64,000 nt of DNA from Crossaster papposus (taxonomy: Eukaryota; Echinodermata; Asteroidea; Velatida; Solasteridae): positions 124,001 to 188,000 of the forward strand of contig JBAIAA010000741.1 of the NCBI GenBank assembly GCA_037893245.1, written 5' to 3'. A model generated the notes under the pieces. That model was not told where the DNA came from. It did not search any database and saw nothing but the letters and a program-made list of their open reading frames with translations. Positions 45,401-52,794 of the stretch are shown piece by piece; positions within the stretch are counted from its first letter, which is position 1; each line of letters starts with the position of its first letter. Both the position numbers and the translations under genes were made by a program.

Positions 45401-46953
45401 TTATTTGTAAGGAGTCAATTGATAGTTTCACATTACAATAATTATATACGCTCCTTTGTTTGACTTTTCTGTACAATTGTTTCAGTCAAATACAAAAGCT
45501 CAAGACCACGCAGCCTCAGTCTTGAGATGTGTCTCGCATCCAGCTGTTGCCGATCTTACCTCAGTGCTGTACCTCTTGGTCTCTTTCTTTATCCTCAGCA
45601 ATAAGATCGATGTTCAATAAATAGAATGCAGTCCCTAACAGTTATTGTTTTTTCCTAACCTAGAATCTACAATACCACAGTTGTTTTGCTTTACTGTTGT
45701 CTATAAAGCAGACAATATCAATCTATTGTATATTTCCTATACCTCCTGTCTGTCCACTCTAACTGTAGGCAAACTAAAGTAGTTCCCGATGATTGTCTCA
45801 TTTCCCCCAATATAGATGCCGCCGTTCCCGCTGTTGCTGATGATTCGGTAGGCTGGCTGGCCAGACGGCGTAGTGGTGTCACTTGTAGCATCCAAAACTA
45901 ATTTGTGTTGCAAGAAAAAATGTTATTTGACAAAGGATGATTTCAATTTAGACTTGCACCAGTCCATGCTTTTACACAAAAGGGCACTGTATACCCCGCA
46001 ATGCCTCTTTAGAAACAGACGGAATTGTTTATTTAAATGATTTATTTCAATTCATTTATTTTTCCTATTCACTGATAATTTCCTTTTCTACAACGACTCT
46101 GCCACGCTGTTTAATGTTTTCGCACTATGTACAAAATGTCTCAAAAGAAAATATGTTAAGAAGATTTTATTCCACATCTGTACGCATTTCACAAAACTAA
46201 CAAAATCATTTGAAATGTATCATTTTTGATTTAATTGTTTTGACTTTTTAACTAGTATAAATGGCAATAAATAAATGTGTACTTATAGTGCATGGCTGGT
46301 ACATGTAACGCGGTGAGGGCCAGGGAGCGTTAATTGCCGAGACGAAGACGAAGGTATCTAACATTGTTCAGGCCCATGAGCCAATTTTAAACGCAAGTAT
46401 ATACTGGCCAACCCCATTTTTATTCCCATTCATAAATATCTTTCGATCAAAAAGTCAAAACAAGTCAAGAATGATTTTATTAAACTATTTTACCTTGTGT
46501 TTTGAGGAACATCCCTCACGCTATATTAATGTTATGTGCATCAAGCATAGAGATATATGTTATATGGTATTGGGATTATTAATATAAGGACTCATTGGTT
46601 GCATTGCGCATGCTGTGAGAGGTTTCAACCAATGAGATGGTCATAGAACACTTCAATATAGCAGTCCAAATTTCAAGTCACACCAGAAAAAGTATTCAAA
46701 ACTAGCTTGGCCTCGTTTCAATCACCTTGTTAACATACCCGCGTGTTGGGCTTTTGACCAATACATAGAAATTTCAGGTATTGGATTTCTTACCACTACT
46801 ATCGAGAATCTGCCAGCAGCTGCCTGCTCTGTCAAGCTTGACCGCTGCAGCATGTTGGTGGTGACTGAGGAAGACAGCAATGCACACGGCTGTCACCAGC
46901 ACAGCTGAACAGGAATTCAAAAGCTGCCTAAAAAGGGCAACAAATATCAACAT
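19785..46953 (-). CDS. secreted semaphorin (sema-PSI-Ig), 18 coding exons
   Basis: Eighteen GT-AG exons with compatible phases join to 704 aa plus TGA. Residues 1 to about 37 form a signal peptide (core SAVLVTAVCIAVFL). The sema domain runs from about 75 to 515. Hallmarks are IYIGGNET, CWNFIRI, LLVCGTNA (about 145-152), the RETA motif in FVIYRETALEY, VYSRIARVCK, and later ALCRYRM and PRPGK. A PSI-like module with EEQC..SPYC follows (about 520-551), then one Ig domain with Cys near 586 and 638. The tail of about 48 residues is unusual: a charged coiled-coil-like segment and five Cys, no membrane segment. Semaphorins bind plexins in cell guidance, and this one should be secreted. The domain order resembles invertebrate Sema2 and vertebrate class 3, without the strongly basic class 3 tail. 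Class and orthology cannot be settled by eye. The introns carry most of the transposons listed. Confidence 0.9.
20636..21010. mobile_element. TTAA-flanked inverted-repeat element (GTATAC family, copy 2)
   Basis: TTAA-AGGTAGGATACACCATTGG ... CAAATGGTGTATCCTACCT-TTAA, 375 bp, homologous to 17706-18020. It lies in the last semaphorin intron, 71 bp from the exon 17 donor. Confidence 0.8.
21082..21179 (-). CDS. semaphorin exon 17 (coiled tail)
   Basis: The acceptor is ttctgttgcag|agaact and the donor aacgga|gtaagt. Encodes a charged, Gln/Lys/Glu-rich segment with two Cys that looks helical. Confidence 0.75.
22232..22472 (-). mobile_element. piggyBac-type MITE, copy 4
   Basis: 241 bp with TTAA on both sides and intact CCAGTTCGCGCCGGG / CCGGCGCGAACTGG ends, in semaphorin intron 16. 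Confidence 0.9.
22740..23350. repeat. dispersed repeat with internal hairpin, copy 2
   Basis: Longer relative of 18043-18330. The hairpin at about 23212-23343 pairs ggaataacagtgcgaggaccc with gggtcctcgcactgttattctc. Confidence 0.65.
23600..23749 (-). CDS. semaphorin exon 16 (Ig domain, second half)
   Basis: Encodes TESKEVTITYILPE and the G-x-Y-x-C motif GSYSCTAD. The acceptor is gatatctacag, the donor g|gtaagt. Confidence 0.88.
24477..24640. repeat. inverted repeat with palindromic core
   Basis: gcattccaatagctcaatcga pairs with ctgagctgtatcggaatgc. Outer arms are aagtataatatgcaatg and cattgcattatactt. Probably a small MITE in semaphorin intron 15. Confidence 0.6.
24652..24895 (+). mobile_element. 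piggyBac-type MITE, copy 5
   Basis: Ends CCAGTTCGCGCCGG and AGCGCGAACTGG-TTAA. The left TTAA has decayed to TATA. The most diverged of the near-complete copies. Confidence 0.82.
24993..25133 (-). CDS. semaphorin exon 15 (Ig domain, first half)
   Basis: Encodes LSEDVLTVLPIANV, then the first Ig cysteine in YWFCTIDN. The acceptor is cttttgcag, the donor gcaa|gtaagt. Confidence 0.88.
25150..25320 (+). repeat. 30-bp imperfect tandem repeat
   Basis: About six copies around cccagcacgaattaagatggt, immediately beside semaphorin exon 15. Confidence 0.8.
25847..25872 (-). CDS. semaphorin microexon 14 (26 nt)
   Basis: Between tttgaacccag and gtaagt; encodes SPLFQDKPT across its borders. Without it exons 13 and 15 are out of phase, which is the main support. 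Confidence 0.82.
27033..27323. mobile_element. MITE with 17-bp terminal inverted repeats
   Basis: TAGCCTTGGTCAAGGCG and CGCCTTGACCAAGGCTA at the ends, 291 bp. A second inner inverted repeat (ctcatgtggccactatt / aatagtggccgtatgag) lies at about 27102-27184. The TA at each border would suit a TA target site. Confidence 0.75.
27918..30071. mobile_element. fold-back element with about 520-bp inverted arms
   Basis: Arms 27918 to about 28440 and about 29550-30071 are reverse complements at roughly 80-85% by eye. Ends are TAGTCCAGG and CCTGGACTA. The arms share blocks such as agcccagcaaacaaaaactggg and ttgaggtcaaa. The middle carries a later TTAA insertion. The right end lies 36 bp from semaphorin exon 13, inside intron 13. 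Confidence 0.85.
28446..29414. mobile_element. nested TTAA-flanked element, 969 bp
   Basis: TTAA-AGGAAACATG at 28446-28459 and CATGTTTCCT-TTAA at 29401-29414 are perfect mirror ends. It sits in the loop of the fold-back element. Part of the interior (28780-28915) has an open, very acidic Ser/Asp-rich frame on the plus strand (SSDSNHSISYSDTDSSED), without a good ATG. Confidence 0.75.
30107..30297 (-). CDS. semaphorin exon 13 (end of sema, PSI)
   Basis: Encodes NGLDILDLASVPFFLLGTSD, then the PSI-like cysteines in EEQCGWRSPYC. The acceptor is a T-run ending aag|aatgcc, the donor ag|gtaatc. Confidence 0.85.
30711..30787 (-). CDS. semaphorin exon 12
   Basis: Encodes GSVIKFTQETCDSVGWKSVE, a sema-blade segment. 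The acceptor is ctctaaacag, the donor ttt|gtaagt. Confidence 0.83.
31457..31860 (+). repeat. AT-rich degenerate tandem array
   Basis: About 60-bp period built from cctattttgtttctattttc, gggactt(a)gag/gaattttt and cagaaattc blocks, roughly six to seven copies. Confidence 0.75.
32108..32312. repeat. long imperfect hairpin
   Basis: gtcaactctgccccaaatcaactt..cccaaagtcgagacaactcgaccgtc on the left pairs with gacggtcgagctgtctcggctt..aaggccaatttgacttggggc on the right, with a loop of about 85 bases. Confidence 0.65.
33771..33883. mobile_element. perfect hairpin element, 49-bp arms
   Basis: The arm 33772-33820 is the exact reverse complement of 33835-33883, with a 14-base spacer. Both sides are flanked by ATATAG (33765-33770 and 33884-33889), consistent with a 6-bp target duplication. 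No coding capacity. Confidence 0.85.
34017..34062. mobile_element. single-end stub of the piggyBac-type MITE
   Basis: taataaccagttcgtgtcgg matches the MITE terminus, but the sequence soon departs from the family. Confidence 0.4.
34567..34603 (+). repeat. poly(C) run, 37 bases
   Basis: Uninterrupted C, inside semaphorin intron 11. Confidence 0.95.
34660..35040 (+). repeat. AT-rich tandem array of aaaaatagaaacctattttt
   Basis: A self-complementary 22-23 bp unit repeated about ten times, so the array can fold on itself. Related in composition to 31457-31860. Confidence 0.85.
35227..35431 (-). CDS. semaphorin exon 11
   Basis: Encodes CDAVHNINYPPLLFKSVP and, further on, FTSLAVDLTRNVFLVGT, the late sema strands. 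The acceptor is tatccttccag, the donor acaa|gtatgt. Confidence 0.88.
35871..36021 (-). CDS. semaphorin exon 10
   Basis: Encodes NGPATSALCRYRMKDIMNLF, through to PTPRPGK, the family's CxYxxxDI and PRPG region. The acceptor is ctttttag, the donor aag|gtatga. Confidence 0.92.
36356..36413 (-). CDS. semaphorin exon 9
   Basis: 58 nt, encodes DVVWEDNAEEMHAIFTIQ. The acceptor is ttgtatttgcag, the donor ga|gtaagt. Confidence 0.85.
36967..37078 (-). CDS. semaphorin exon 8
   Basis: Encodes DDTGGEV, then FVTFIKARLECSVP, the conserved W/F-x-x-F-x-KARL-x-CS-VP segment. The acceptor is cctgtttag, the donor c|gtaagt. Confidence 0.93.
37235..37638. mobile_element. inverted-repeat element with about 145-bp arms
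   Basis: Left aataagccatttgcgcgtga..gagttaaattt, right the mirror image ending cacgcgcaaatggcttatt. The central loop is about 110 bp. No coding capacity. In semaphorin intron 7. Confidence 0.85.
38027..38268 (-). mobile_element. piggyBac-type MITE, copy 6
   Basis: 242 bp with TTAA on both sides and intact CCAGTTCGCGCCGGG / CCGGCGCGAACTGG ends, in semaphorin intron 7. Confidence 0.92.
39480..39601 (-). CDS. semaphorin exon 7 (RETA exon)
   Basis: Encodes FVIYRETALEY and VYSRIARVCK, the most diagnostic part of the sema domain. The acceptor is cattgacag, the donor aag|gtatgt. Confidence 0.96.
39665..40636 (+). mobile_element. 972-bp internally deleted piggyBac-like element
   Basis: TTAA-CCACTTGGCGCCGGGC ... 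GCCCGGCGCGAAATGG-TTAA. The right end, reversed, is CCATTTCGCGCCGGGC, close to the 242-bp MITE end CCAGTTCGCGCCGG. It contains small hairpins near the left end (gcccgaaatcgggc-type), a 72-bp tandem duplication at about 40040-40175, and a short coding remnant. TTAA targets with CC-starting ends are typical of piggyBac; the assignment is inference. Confidence 0.75.
40278..40394 (+). pseudogene. possible N-terminal remnant of a piggyBac-type transposase
   Basis: An ATG-started 38-codon frame, rich in Ser, Asp and Glu (MSDVTSGESNYSSSEVSDF at its start), ends at TAG. Acidic serine-rich N-termini are common in piggyBac transposases, and the frame lies inside TTAA-bounded ends, but no catalytic domain remains. 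Confidence 0.45.
40888..40985. repeat. short inverted repeat
   Basis: catatagcgcgccaccaac pairs with gttggtggcgctatagcgcg around a loop of about 50 bases. Confidence 0.55.
41777..41923 (-). CDS. semaphorin exon 6
   Basis: Encodes GADGMDVLYGGAAAAQTFNR, then AGAGTFIK leading into exon 7. The acceptor is tttcatttcag, the donor g|gtaatg. Confidence 0.88.
42148..42259 (-). CDS. semaphorin exon 5
   Basis: Encodes CHPLLTSSCNDLSAITNY and a linker. The acceptor is ccttaattacag, the donor c|gtaagt. Confidence 0.86.
42275..42438 (+). repeat. dispersed repeat ending in a 43-base poly(G)
   Basis: The first 120 bp (aaattttaaaaacgctaaca, then ccccaaaacaacaa and gtgggtaagacaag) match 44098-44215. This copy is followed by 43 G at 42396-42438; the other is not. 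Confidence 0.75.
42546..42710. mobile_element. inverted-repeat element, about 72-bp arms
   Basis: aaatattgactgcttt..tatagtaaaactagcctccc and ..ccatggagcattctattttccc are mirrored on the right side around an 18-base loop. It lies directly beside the next element. Confidence 0.8.
42714..43067. mobile_element. element with 23-bp terminal inverted repeats
   Basis: ttataacacctcactcacag and its mirror ctgtgagtgaggtgttataa bound 354 bp with no coding capacity. Confidence 0.7.
43448..43543 (-). CDS. semaphorin exon 4 (CGTNA exon)
   Basis: Encodes LDCWNFIRIVEL and LLLVCGTNAISKIC, both diagnostic for sema. The acceptor is tcttctactcag, the donor aag|gtaatt; phase 0 at both ends. Confidence 0.95.
43768..43965 (-). 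mobile_element. diverged piggyBac-type MITE
   Basis: Keeps cagttcacgccaggattatt, gacaggttcatgccga, a tgcgtgtttacac block and tgcgaacta near the right end, in family order but with many changes. Confidence 0.6.
44036..44402 (+). repeat. direct repeats flanking a 250-bp spacer
   Basis: The block tatttggcaatagcgaacct..ttgaactccgactatcgca occurs at about 44041-44095 and 44347-44402, with the second copy of the aaacgctaaca repeat (44098-44215) between. Confidence 0.75.
44491..44556 (-). CDS. semaphorin exon 3
   Basis: 66 nt, phase 0 at both ends. Encodes LQTMEPAGLTVSCAVNSNFN. The acceptor is ttttctatacacag, the donor gag|gtacaa. Confidence 0.82.
44930..45323. mobile_element. TTAA-flanked inverted-repeat element (GTATAC family, copy 3)
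   Basis: TTAA-AAGGGATCGTATACGATTGG ... CCAAACGTATACGATCCCT-TTAA, 394 bp. Internally homologous to 49569-49951 in the opposite orientation. Confidence 0.82.
45743..45897 (-). CDS. semaphorin exon 2
   Basis: Encodes QPAYRIISNSGNGGIYIGGN and the start of the sema propeller. The acceptor is acacaaattag, the donor gag|gtatag. Confidence 0.87.
46794..46953 (-). CDS. semaphorin exon 1 (signal peptide)
   Basis: From ATG at 46953: MLIFVALFRQLLNSC, then the hydrophobic core and HAAAVKLDRAGSCWQILDSS. The donor is tg|gtaaga. A ctttttag inside the frame could be an acceptor for a longer 5' exon, so the start is less certain than the rest. Confidence 0.72.
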
Positions 46954-47106
46954 AAACTTTTGGAAATACCTAAAAAAAGAGTAAAAACCACTTTAAAACA
47001 AAGGGTGAATTGAAAACCACTCCAAAAAAAGTCACTCAAAAAAAAGGAGTGAAAAACTACTTTAACAAAGAAGAAGTGACAACTACTCAAAAGGGTCTAA
47101 GAATAT

Positions 47107-47305
47107 AAGAGCTAATCTAACAGAGATGGATTCTGCTGCATTGGGTGACCACAAACTCAGAAGCAGTTTGGCCTTGAGATTCGACCTGATAAATCTCTCT
47201 GCAGTGTGAGCAGGGCTGTCACTTTGACAAATGACGCAGTCTGCTGCCTAGTGGCAGGGAACTCACATAATACCCCGTGGGAGTTAGAGATTTATAAAAA
47301 GGGCA
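47107..47305. repeat. dispersed 200-bp repeat, second copy
   Basis: Partner of 12112-12307, about 75-80% identical by eye, same orientation. Confidence 0.6.
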
Positions 47306-47649
47306 ACATTTGAAAGTTTGCACGGCGAAATGGCAACTTTACTAGTAGTTTGCGATATTACAATTAACACGGTAATATTCTTGACTAAAATATTCCAACG
47401 TTAAAGTGGGTTATATGGAGCATGGTCATGGAAGCGATGATGCGAGACGTGGATGATATCACTGAGGTGATGAATCGTGCAAAGGATGCAACTCTTCGGG
47501 AGTACTCATGAAAGACATGGAGGATGCTGGATGATCGCCGAGGCGTGTCAATGTGAAGGAAGGGGGCGGAGGGGAAATTTGCCAAGGATAATAGGCGACC
47601 ATATAGGCTGGAGAATGTCCTAGGGTATAGGAGACCCACAGGACTTGGA

Positions 47650-47736
47650 GGTGATGATGTCGCTGATGAGGAAATTGATGTCTTGGTACCCCTGCCGCGT
47701 CAGAGAAGCTCTACCAACTGAGCTATCTTGCCTTAT
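47650..47736 (-). mobile_element. tRNA-like SINE head
   Basis: The minus strand carries a perfect A box in gatagctcagttggtagagc. The B box is poor and the cloverleaf does not close, so this is a SINE or tRNA relic, not a functional tRNA. Confidence 0.5.
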
Positions 47737-47765
47737 GTTGGCAGTCTCCCAATTTGTAAGTACAT

Positions 47766-48523
47766 TGGGTCGTATGAATAAAAACTAGCAAATGCTATGA
47801 AGTACAAGCAAAACGTAAAAGCATTTACTTCGAAGTAAAAGCATTAAGGGAAAGCAAATGCTTCAATTCGTATGAATAAAATAAAGTTTTACTGTTTAGC
47901 ATTTACTGGCTGAAATAGCAGTAAATGCTTTTTACTTGCAATTGATTGCACAGCCGAATGGTTTATAACAATAGAGTCTGTATTGTGTGTACGATAAACA
48001 CCCACGCATAGACGCTCGTACGCTGACAGTGGTGTTTGAATGAAATCGGAACCTCAAGTTACTGCTTCGCAGTCACGATGCCGTTTTCTGTCTCAGCAAT
48101 ATTGCAAGAAATTATCGGCAATCTACGTCTCATTTCCTTCCCTAAAATCAGTACAACTGCTTGTATTTTAATCCTAGACAATCCATCTTCCATGTCCATC
48201 ACTTTTCCTGCCTAACCACATATACAAAAGCTTCTATTTTTCATATTAGTATTTGCTTCTCTTTTTTCAAGGTAGCCCCGACTCAACCTTGACAAATTAC
48301 GAGTAAATACTGCAAATCTGAAGCATTTACTCATTTTTATTCATACCAAATGGAGCAAATACTAATATTCTAGCAAATTCTGGAAATTAAAAAGTAAATA
48401 CTTTTAGTCTTTAGCAAATACTTTCCAGTAAAACCTTTTGCTTCATTTTTATTCATACAGATTCCAGTAAATGCTTGAAAATTGGTAGTAAAAGCAAATG
48501 CTAGTTTTTATGCATAGGCCTAT
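47766..48523. mobile_element. 758-bp inverted-repeat element in duplication copy 1
   Basis: tatgaataaaaactagcaaa at the left mirrors tgctagtttttatgcata at the right. The arms are rich in agcaaat(g/a)ct variants. The middle has a minus-strand frame starting MDMEDGLSRIKIQAVVLIL, perhaps a transposase remnant; family not recognised. Confidence 0.65.
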
Positions 48524-49568
48524 GTCCCATTCTGTCCGGGGGGGGGGGGGGGGACATTTACCAGGGGGGACAGAATTACCTTTCACACCGTCAGTCTAAT
48601 CCCACAACAGAGACATACATGCTTGGCACCGCTGATGCACGTCGATTATCCATGGAGGTGAAAAAGTGGGACCGTCCCTAATTTACATATTGGACAATTG
48701 AGACATACACATGGCTGATCTTGCTTCGTCATGTATATAAATAAACTTCCATATAGATCGCAAATGAAAAAAAACCATGCCAACTTCTGAAATTCTGGAA
48801 GAATACCTGCAACCTTTGCAGGTGTTAGAGACACAAATGAGATTAAAACTTCATTATCTTTCACTTCATCATCTGTACACATGTAAAATGACAAACTGCC
48901 CAGTTCCGCCATCACTATCCATGTTCAACTACGGTACTTCAAGTCATAAATTCATAATACGTACACGCCTGAACAGTTTTGAAACCGCAATGAATGATTA
49001 TACGCCTGTTTATCAACAATTCTTATAAAAACAGTCCTACAACAACTGGAACCTATGCGCTAATGGAAAACAACTTGTTTTACCCCTCATTAAATTGTTT
49101 CTCTTGGGTGGTTTTCTTGTGTAATATGTTTATATAAACCCACACATAATAGAAACCACCTAGGGCCTGCAACAACATGGTGTTTAATTGTTAGTCTAAT
49201 CCCACAACAGAACCATACATGGTTATGTACAATGTATAGTTCCACTGATGCACGTCGATTATCCATGGAGGTGAAAAAGTGGGACCGCCCCTAATTTACA
49301 TATTGGACAATTGAGACATACATGGCTGATCTTGCTTCGTCATGTAGAAGGTTGCACACTAATAAATAAACTTCCATAGACCCCAATGGGGGAAAAAAAC
49401 CATGCCAACTTCTGAAATTCTGGAAAAATACCTGCAACCTTTAAGGCAATAAGGGTGTTGGAGACACATAAGATTAAAACTTCATCATCTTTCACTTTAA
49501 GAAGAGGGGGGGGGGGGGGGGGGGGGGGGGGGTGGTGGTAACGGCTGACTTTTGGTAAAACATTTCAT

Positions 49569-49951
49569 TTAAAGAGATCGTATACGTTTGGTAATTGGAA
49601 CCCACTGTTTGTTTCAATCCTATATAGTTATAGCTATATACCATAAAACTAACCTGTAAAAATTTCATTTCAAAAGGTGGTAGCGATTTTGAGATATTGC
49701 CGACAATCTGGAGCGGTTATGTCCACGCAGGAAGAATAATATGCATTGGAATACACAATCTGAGAAACGTCACTGCAGTAATGCTTCTCAGATTCAAATT
49801 TTTTGAGATAAAAAGTGATATCTTTTTCAATAACCTCAGTACATGTACTTCGAAGTGAAAAGATTCTAAAAATGCATTATACTATCCAAAGCTGCTGTTT
49901 TTATTGCCATTAATTTTTGGAGTAATTACCAAACGTATACGATCCCTTTAA
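49569..49951. mobile_element. GTATAC-family element, copy 4
   Basis: TTAA-AGAGATCGTATACGTTTGG ... CCAAACGTATACGATCCCT-TTAA, inverted relative to 44930-45323. Confidence 0.8.
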
Positions 49952-50133
49952 AGATGATCATATGCACCCTCTAAAAGTGCCTAATTGTCATCTTAAACAA
50001 ATGACACCTCTGCTCAATTGCAAAATAGAGCACTTTTAAGGCCCAGTTTTATCCAAATTTCACCTTAACACAAGGTGGCAGTTATAGCCTGCATGCAAAC
50101 CTAATTCTTGTCTATAAACCTACAACTCGTGTA

Positions 50134-50370
50134 TAGACGATGTGCCTCCGTTTACATCTATATTCAAATGTGCCCGTCAATATGCGCACGAATCATGTTT
50201 TACATAAATTTGGTTAAGAGATGACATCAGAGGTCACATAATTCAAAGGCGATCTGACCTGCGACGTCAGTCTTTAAGCAAATTTTATGTAAAACATGAT
50301 GGGTGCGCATCACTGCCGGACATATTTGAATACAGATGTAAACACGTGACGTCAGAGGGCACATCGTCTA
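50134..50370. mobile_element. MITE inside duplication copy 1
   Basis: tagacgatgtgcc..gtttacatct and aatcatgttttacataaat are mirrored as ttatgtaaaacatgat and agatgtaaac..gggcacatcgtcta. Confidence 0.75.
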
Positions 50371-50706
50371 TTGGCCCGCGTATAGGTAATTTTCGACCGA
50401 TTTACAGGTTTGCACCAATGATAAGTGCAATCCCACCATTTGAGTCGGAACGTCTTCTAAAATTAAAGAAGTAGCCTACTTTTGAGTTCGAAAAATGAAA
50501 AAAAAAAAGGAGTATTTTTGTAAACCGAAAAGTTGTTTGCAAGCATTAAAATTATTGTATTAGCAAAATATGTTTACAAATTAACAAACGATGTCGAAAG
50601 CTGGTTTTTTTGGAGAAGGGGGCTTGGGTATTGAAAGCAACGACGAAGACGGTAAAAACGAAACACGAATCACAATAGCATCCATCATGTTGACTTATAG
50701 CATCAA

Positions 50707-51850
50707 CTGAATATTTGTAGAAAAACAAATTCACATTTCATTAAACAAAAAACAATAAACAAGAGCGACCCTATAGTTTGCAGAAGTAATTCATAATTAT
50801 TTTTTTTAATTTATGGAATGAGGATGCGACAAAATTTCTGAATCTGCTTGCATTTTGGAAACTTTGTCCAAATACATAGTCGGCTCTCGAATAATACAAC
50901 AAATTCTGGTTTATCAAGCACATGCAGTGAATAGGACCAAATTATAATGGTTCTAATTATAGCGAACACTTTGCATGTATATAGGTTTGTATTAATTAAC
51001 AAGTTAATACATGTACACATGTAAAATGACATACCGGTATGTACATTTCCTTCGCAGTTCGCCACCACTATTCGTGTTCAACTTCAAGTTATATCATAAA
51101 TTCATAATACACGCCTAAACAGTTTTGAAACTGCAATGAACGATTATATGTCTGTTAATCAACAATTATTATTGCTAAAACAGTCATACAAATTATAAAA
51201 CCCGTTTTTACCAACCTTGTTCGGCTCATCGTAGATAAATGTAATTATTAAAGGTAGGATACCACAAATGATTTGACTGTAGTCAGAGCCAAGTTGTTCG
51301 CATGTTGTTTCCGCCTTGACTTCACTCACATGCACTGATTTATGTACATGTATACTACTACTAGTTATCATGGAGCTATAAAAGGAAATAGCTCCATGGT
51401 TGTATGAAGGTGCCCACACTGTCTGTGCCGTTCTGGATGAACGAACAATTCACAAAACAGGTGAATATTTGTTATTGTGAGCACACCATTGTTCACTCTA
51501 GGGGGGTCGTAAGTTCATATATTTTGCTCTAGCACGACTGCAACAGCTTATTATTTTGTTTAGTTGGAACCATTTTAAGGATTAAAAAAAAATGCTAAAT
51601 GCTATTCTCACCGGTTTGCAAGGTCACTTTTTTTCCCGCATTTTTTAACATCAATAAAGTTGTATATTCTTCTTGACTAAACTTTTGCGACCATGTACCG
51701 TACTTGTTTAAATGGAATATACTTCATTGGCTTTGTTGTTATTTTCAGAAATGGATGGATTTTGGGGTTGGTGATAATAATATTACACCGACTTGTTTGA
51801 ATATCATTTATAGTTGTTTGAAAACAACCACTTAAATCAAATGAATCATG
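50707..51850. other. spacer between duplication copies
   Basis: No gene is visible. 51000-51185 is an older, diverged copy of 48880-49045 (acacatgtaaaatgaca, ttcataatac, cctaaacagttttgaaac), so the duplicated sequence has a longer local history. Confidence 0.55.
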
Positions 51851-52133
51851 TCCCAATTTGCATACAGGTACATGGGGTCGTATGAATAAAAACCAGCAAA
51901 TGCTATGTACAAGCATTTACTTCGAAGTAAAAACATTAAGGAAAAGCAAATGCTTAAATTCGTATGAATAAAATAAAGTTTTACTGTTTAGCATTTACTG
52001 GCTGAATTAGCAGTAAATGCTTTTTACTTTCAATTGATTTCACAGCCGAATGGTTTATAACAATAGAGTCTCTATTGTCTGTACGATGCACACACACGCA
52101 TAGACGCTCGTAAGCTGACAGGGGTGTTTGAAT

Positions 52134-52794
52134 AATAATAATAATAATAATAAATAACATTTATATAGCGCTTAATACAAATGTTTCTAAGCGCTGAGAG
52201 AAGAAATAAATCAATGAAAAACAAAACAAAACTTACTACAGACTAACAAAACAAAACAGGAAATACGTTAAATATGATAGGAATGAGTGTATAGATGTGT
52301 CTTTAACATTGATTTGAAAGAGTCTATGGTAGGGGCATCTCTGATGTTGAGAGGTAAGTTGTTCCAGAGAGTTGGTGCTACTGAGGAAAAAGCACGATCG
52401 CCGTATCTTGTCATGGTGCGGGTACTTGGGTATAGCTGGAGGTGAGAAGTTGATGCAGAACGTAATCGTCTTGTAGATGAGGATGTTAATGTTGAGCGAA
52501 GGGATACAAGATCTTGAAGGTAAGTTGGGGCAAGTTTGTGTGTGATCTTATAGACAAGCAGAAGAACCTTGAAGCAGATGCGTTGGTAGATCGGGAGCCA
52601 GTGAAGCGACTGTAGAACAGGGGTTATATGCTCAGTCCTTTTGGTGCGGGTGACGAGCCTAGCTGCAGTATTCTGAATTCGTTGTAGAGGTGCTATGTGA
52701 GAGTTGGGGAGACCAGCGAGTAAACTGTTACAATAATCAAGATGGGATGAAACAAAGGCGTGTACAAGACGTTCAGTAGCGGTTTTGTCGAGGT
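52134..52794 (-). mobile_element. 5'-truncated LINE (L2/CR1-like 3' end)
   Basis: 661 bp inserted in copy 2 only, between TTTGAAT duplications (52127-52133 and 52795-52801); copy 1 has one TTTGAAT at 48035-48041. The minus strand keeps an uninterrupted C-terminal reverse-transcriptase frame of about 175 codons (HLDYCNSLLAGLP, LQRIQNTAARLV, HWLPIYQRI) ending at 52268. It ends with a short 3' UTR and an (ATT)n tail. Confidence 0.9.

Larger units (their letters stand above)
46954..47748. other. upstream of semaphorin; repeats only
   Basis: No further exon is recognised. The stretch contains AAAAGGAGTGA-like short repeats (46975-47095), the 200-bp dispersed repeat and a tRNA-like SINE head. The promoter is presumably here but no site is distinctive. 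Confidence 0.45.
47749..50706 (+). repeat. segmental duplication, copy 1 (about 2.96 kb)
   Basis: Aligned over its whole length with 51851-55442, with near-identity in the right two thirds. It has no gene. Contents: a TIR element (47766-48523), two nested 300-bp direct repeats (48590-48870, 49191-49492), a GTATAC-family element and a MITE. Confidence 0.93.

Noticed and set aside
47385-47639. 84-codon minus-strand frame upstream of the semaphorin
   Set aside because: Composition is unremarkable, no domain is recognised, and it is embedded in dispersed repeats.
48646-49028. Open frames kept nearly unchanged at 53405-53787
   Set aside because: The similarity follows from the recent segmental duplication and does not show selection on a protein.
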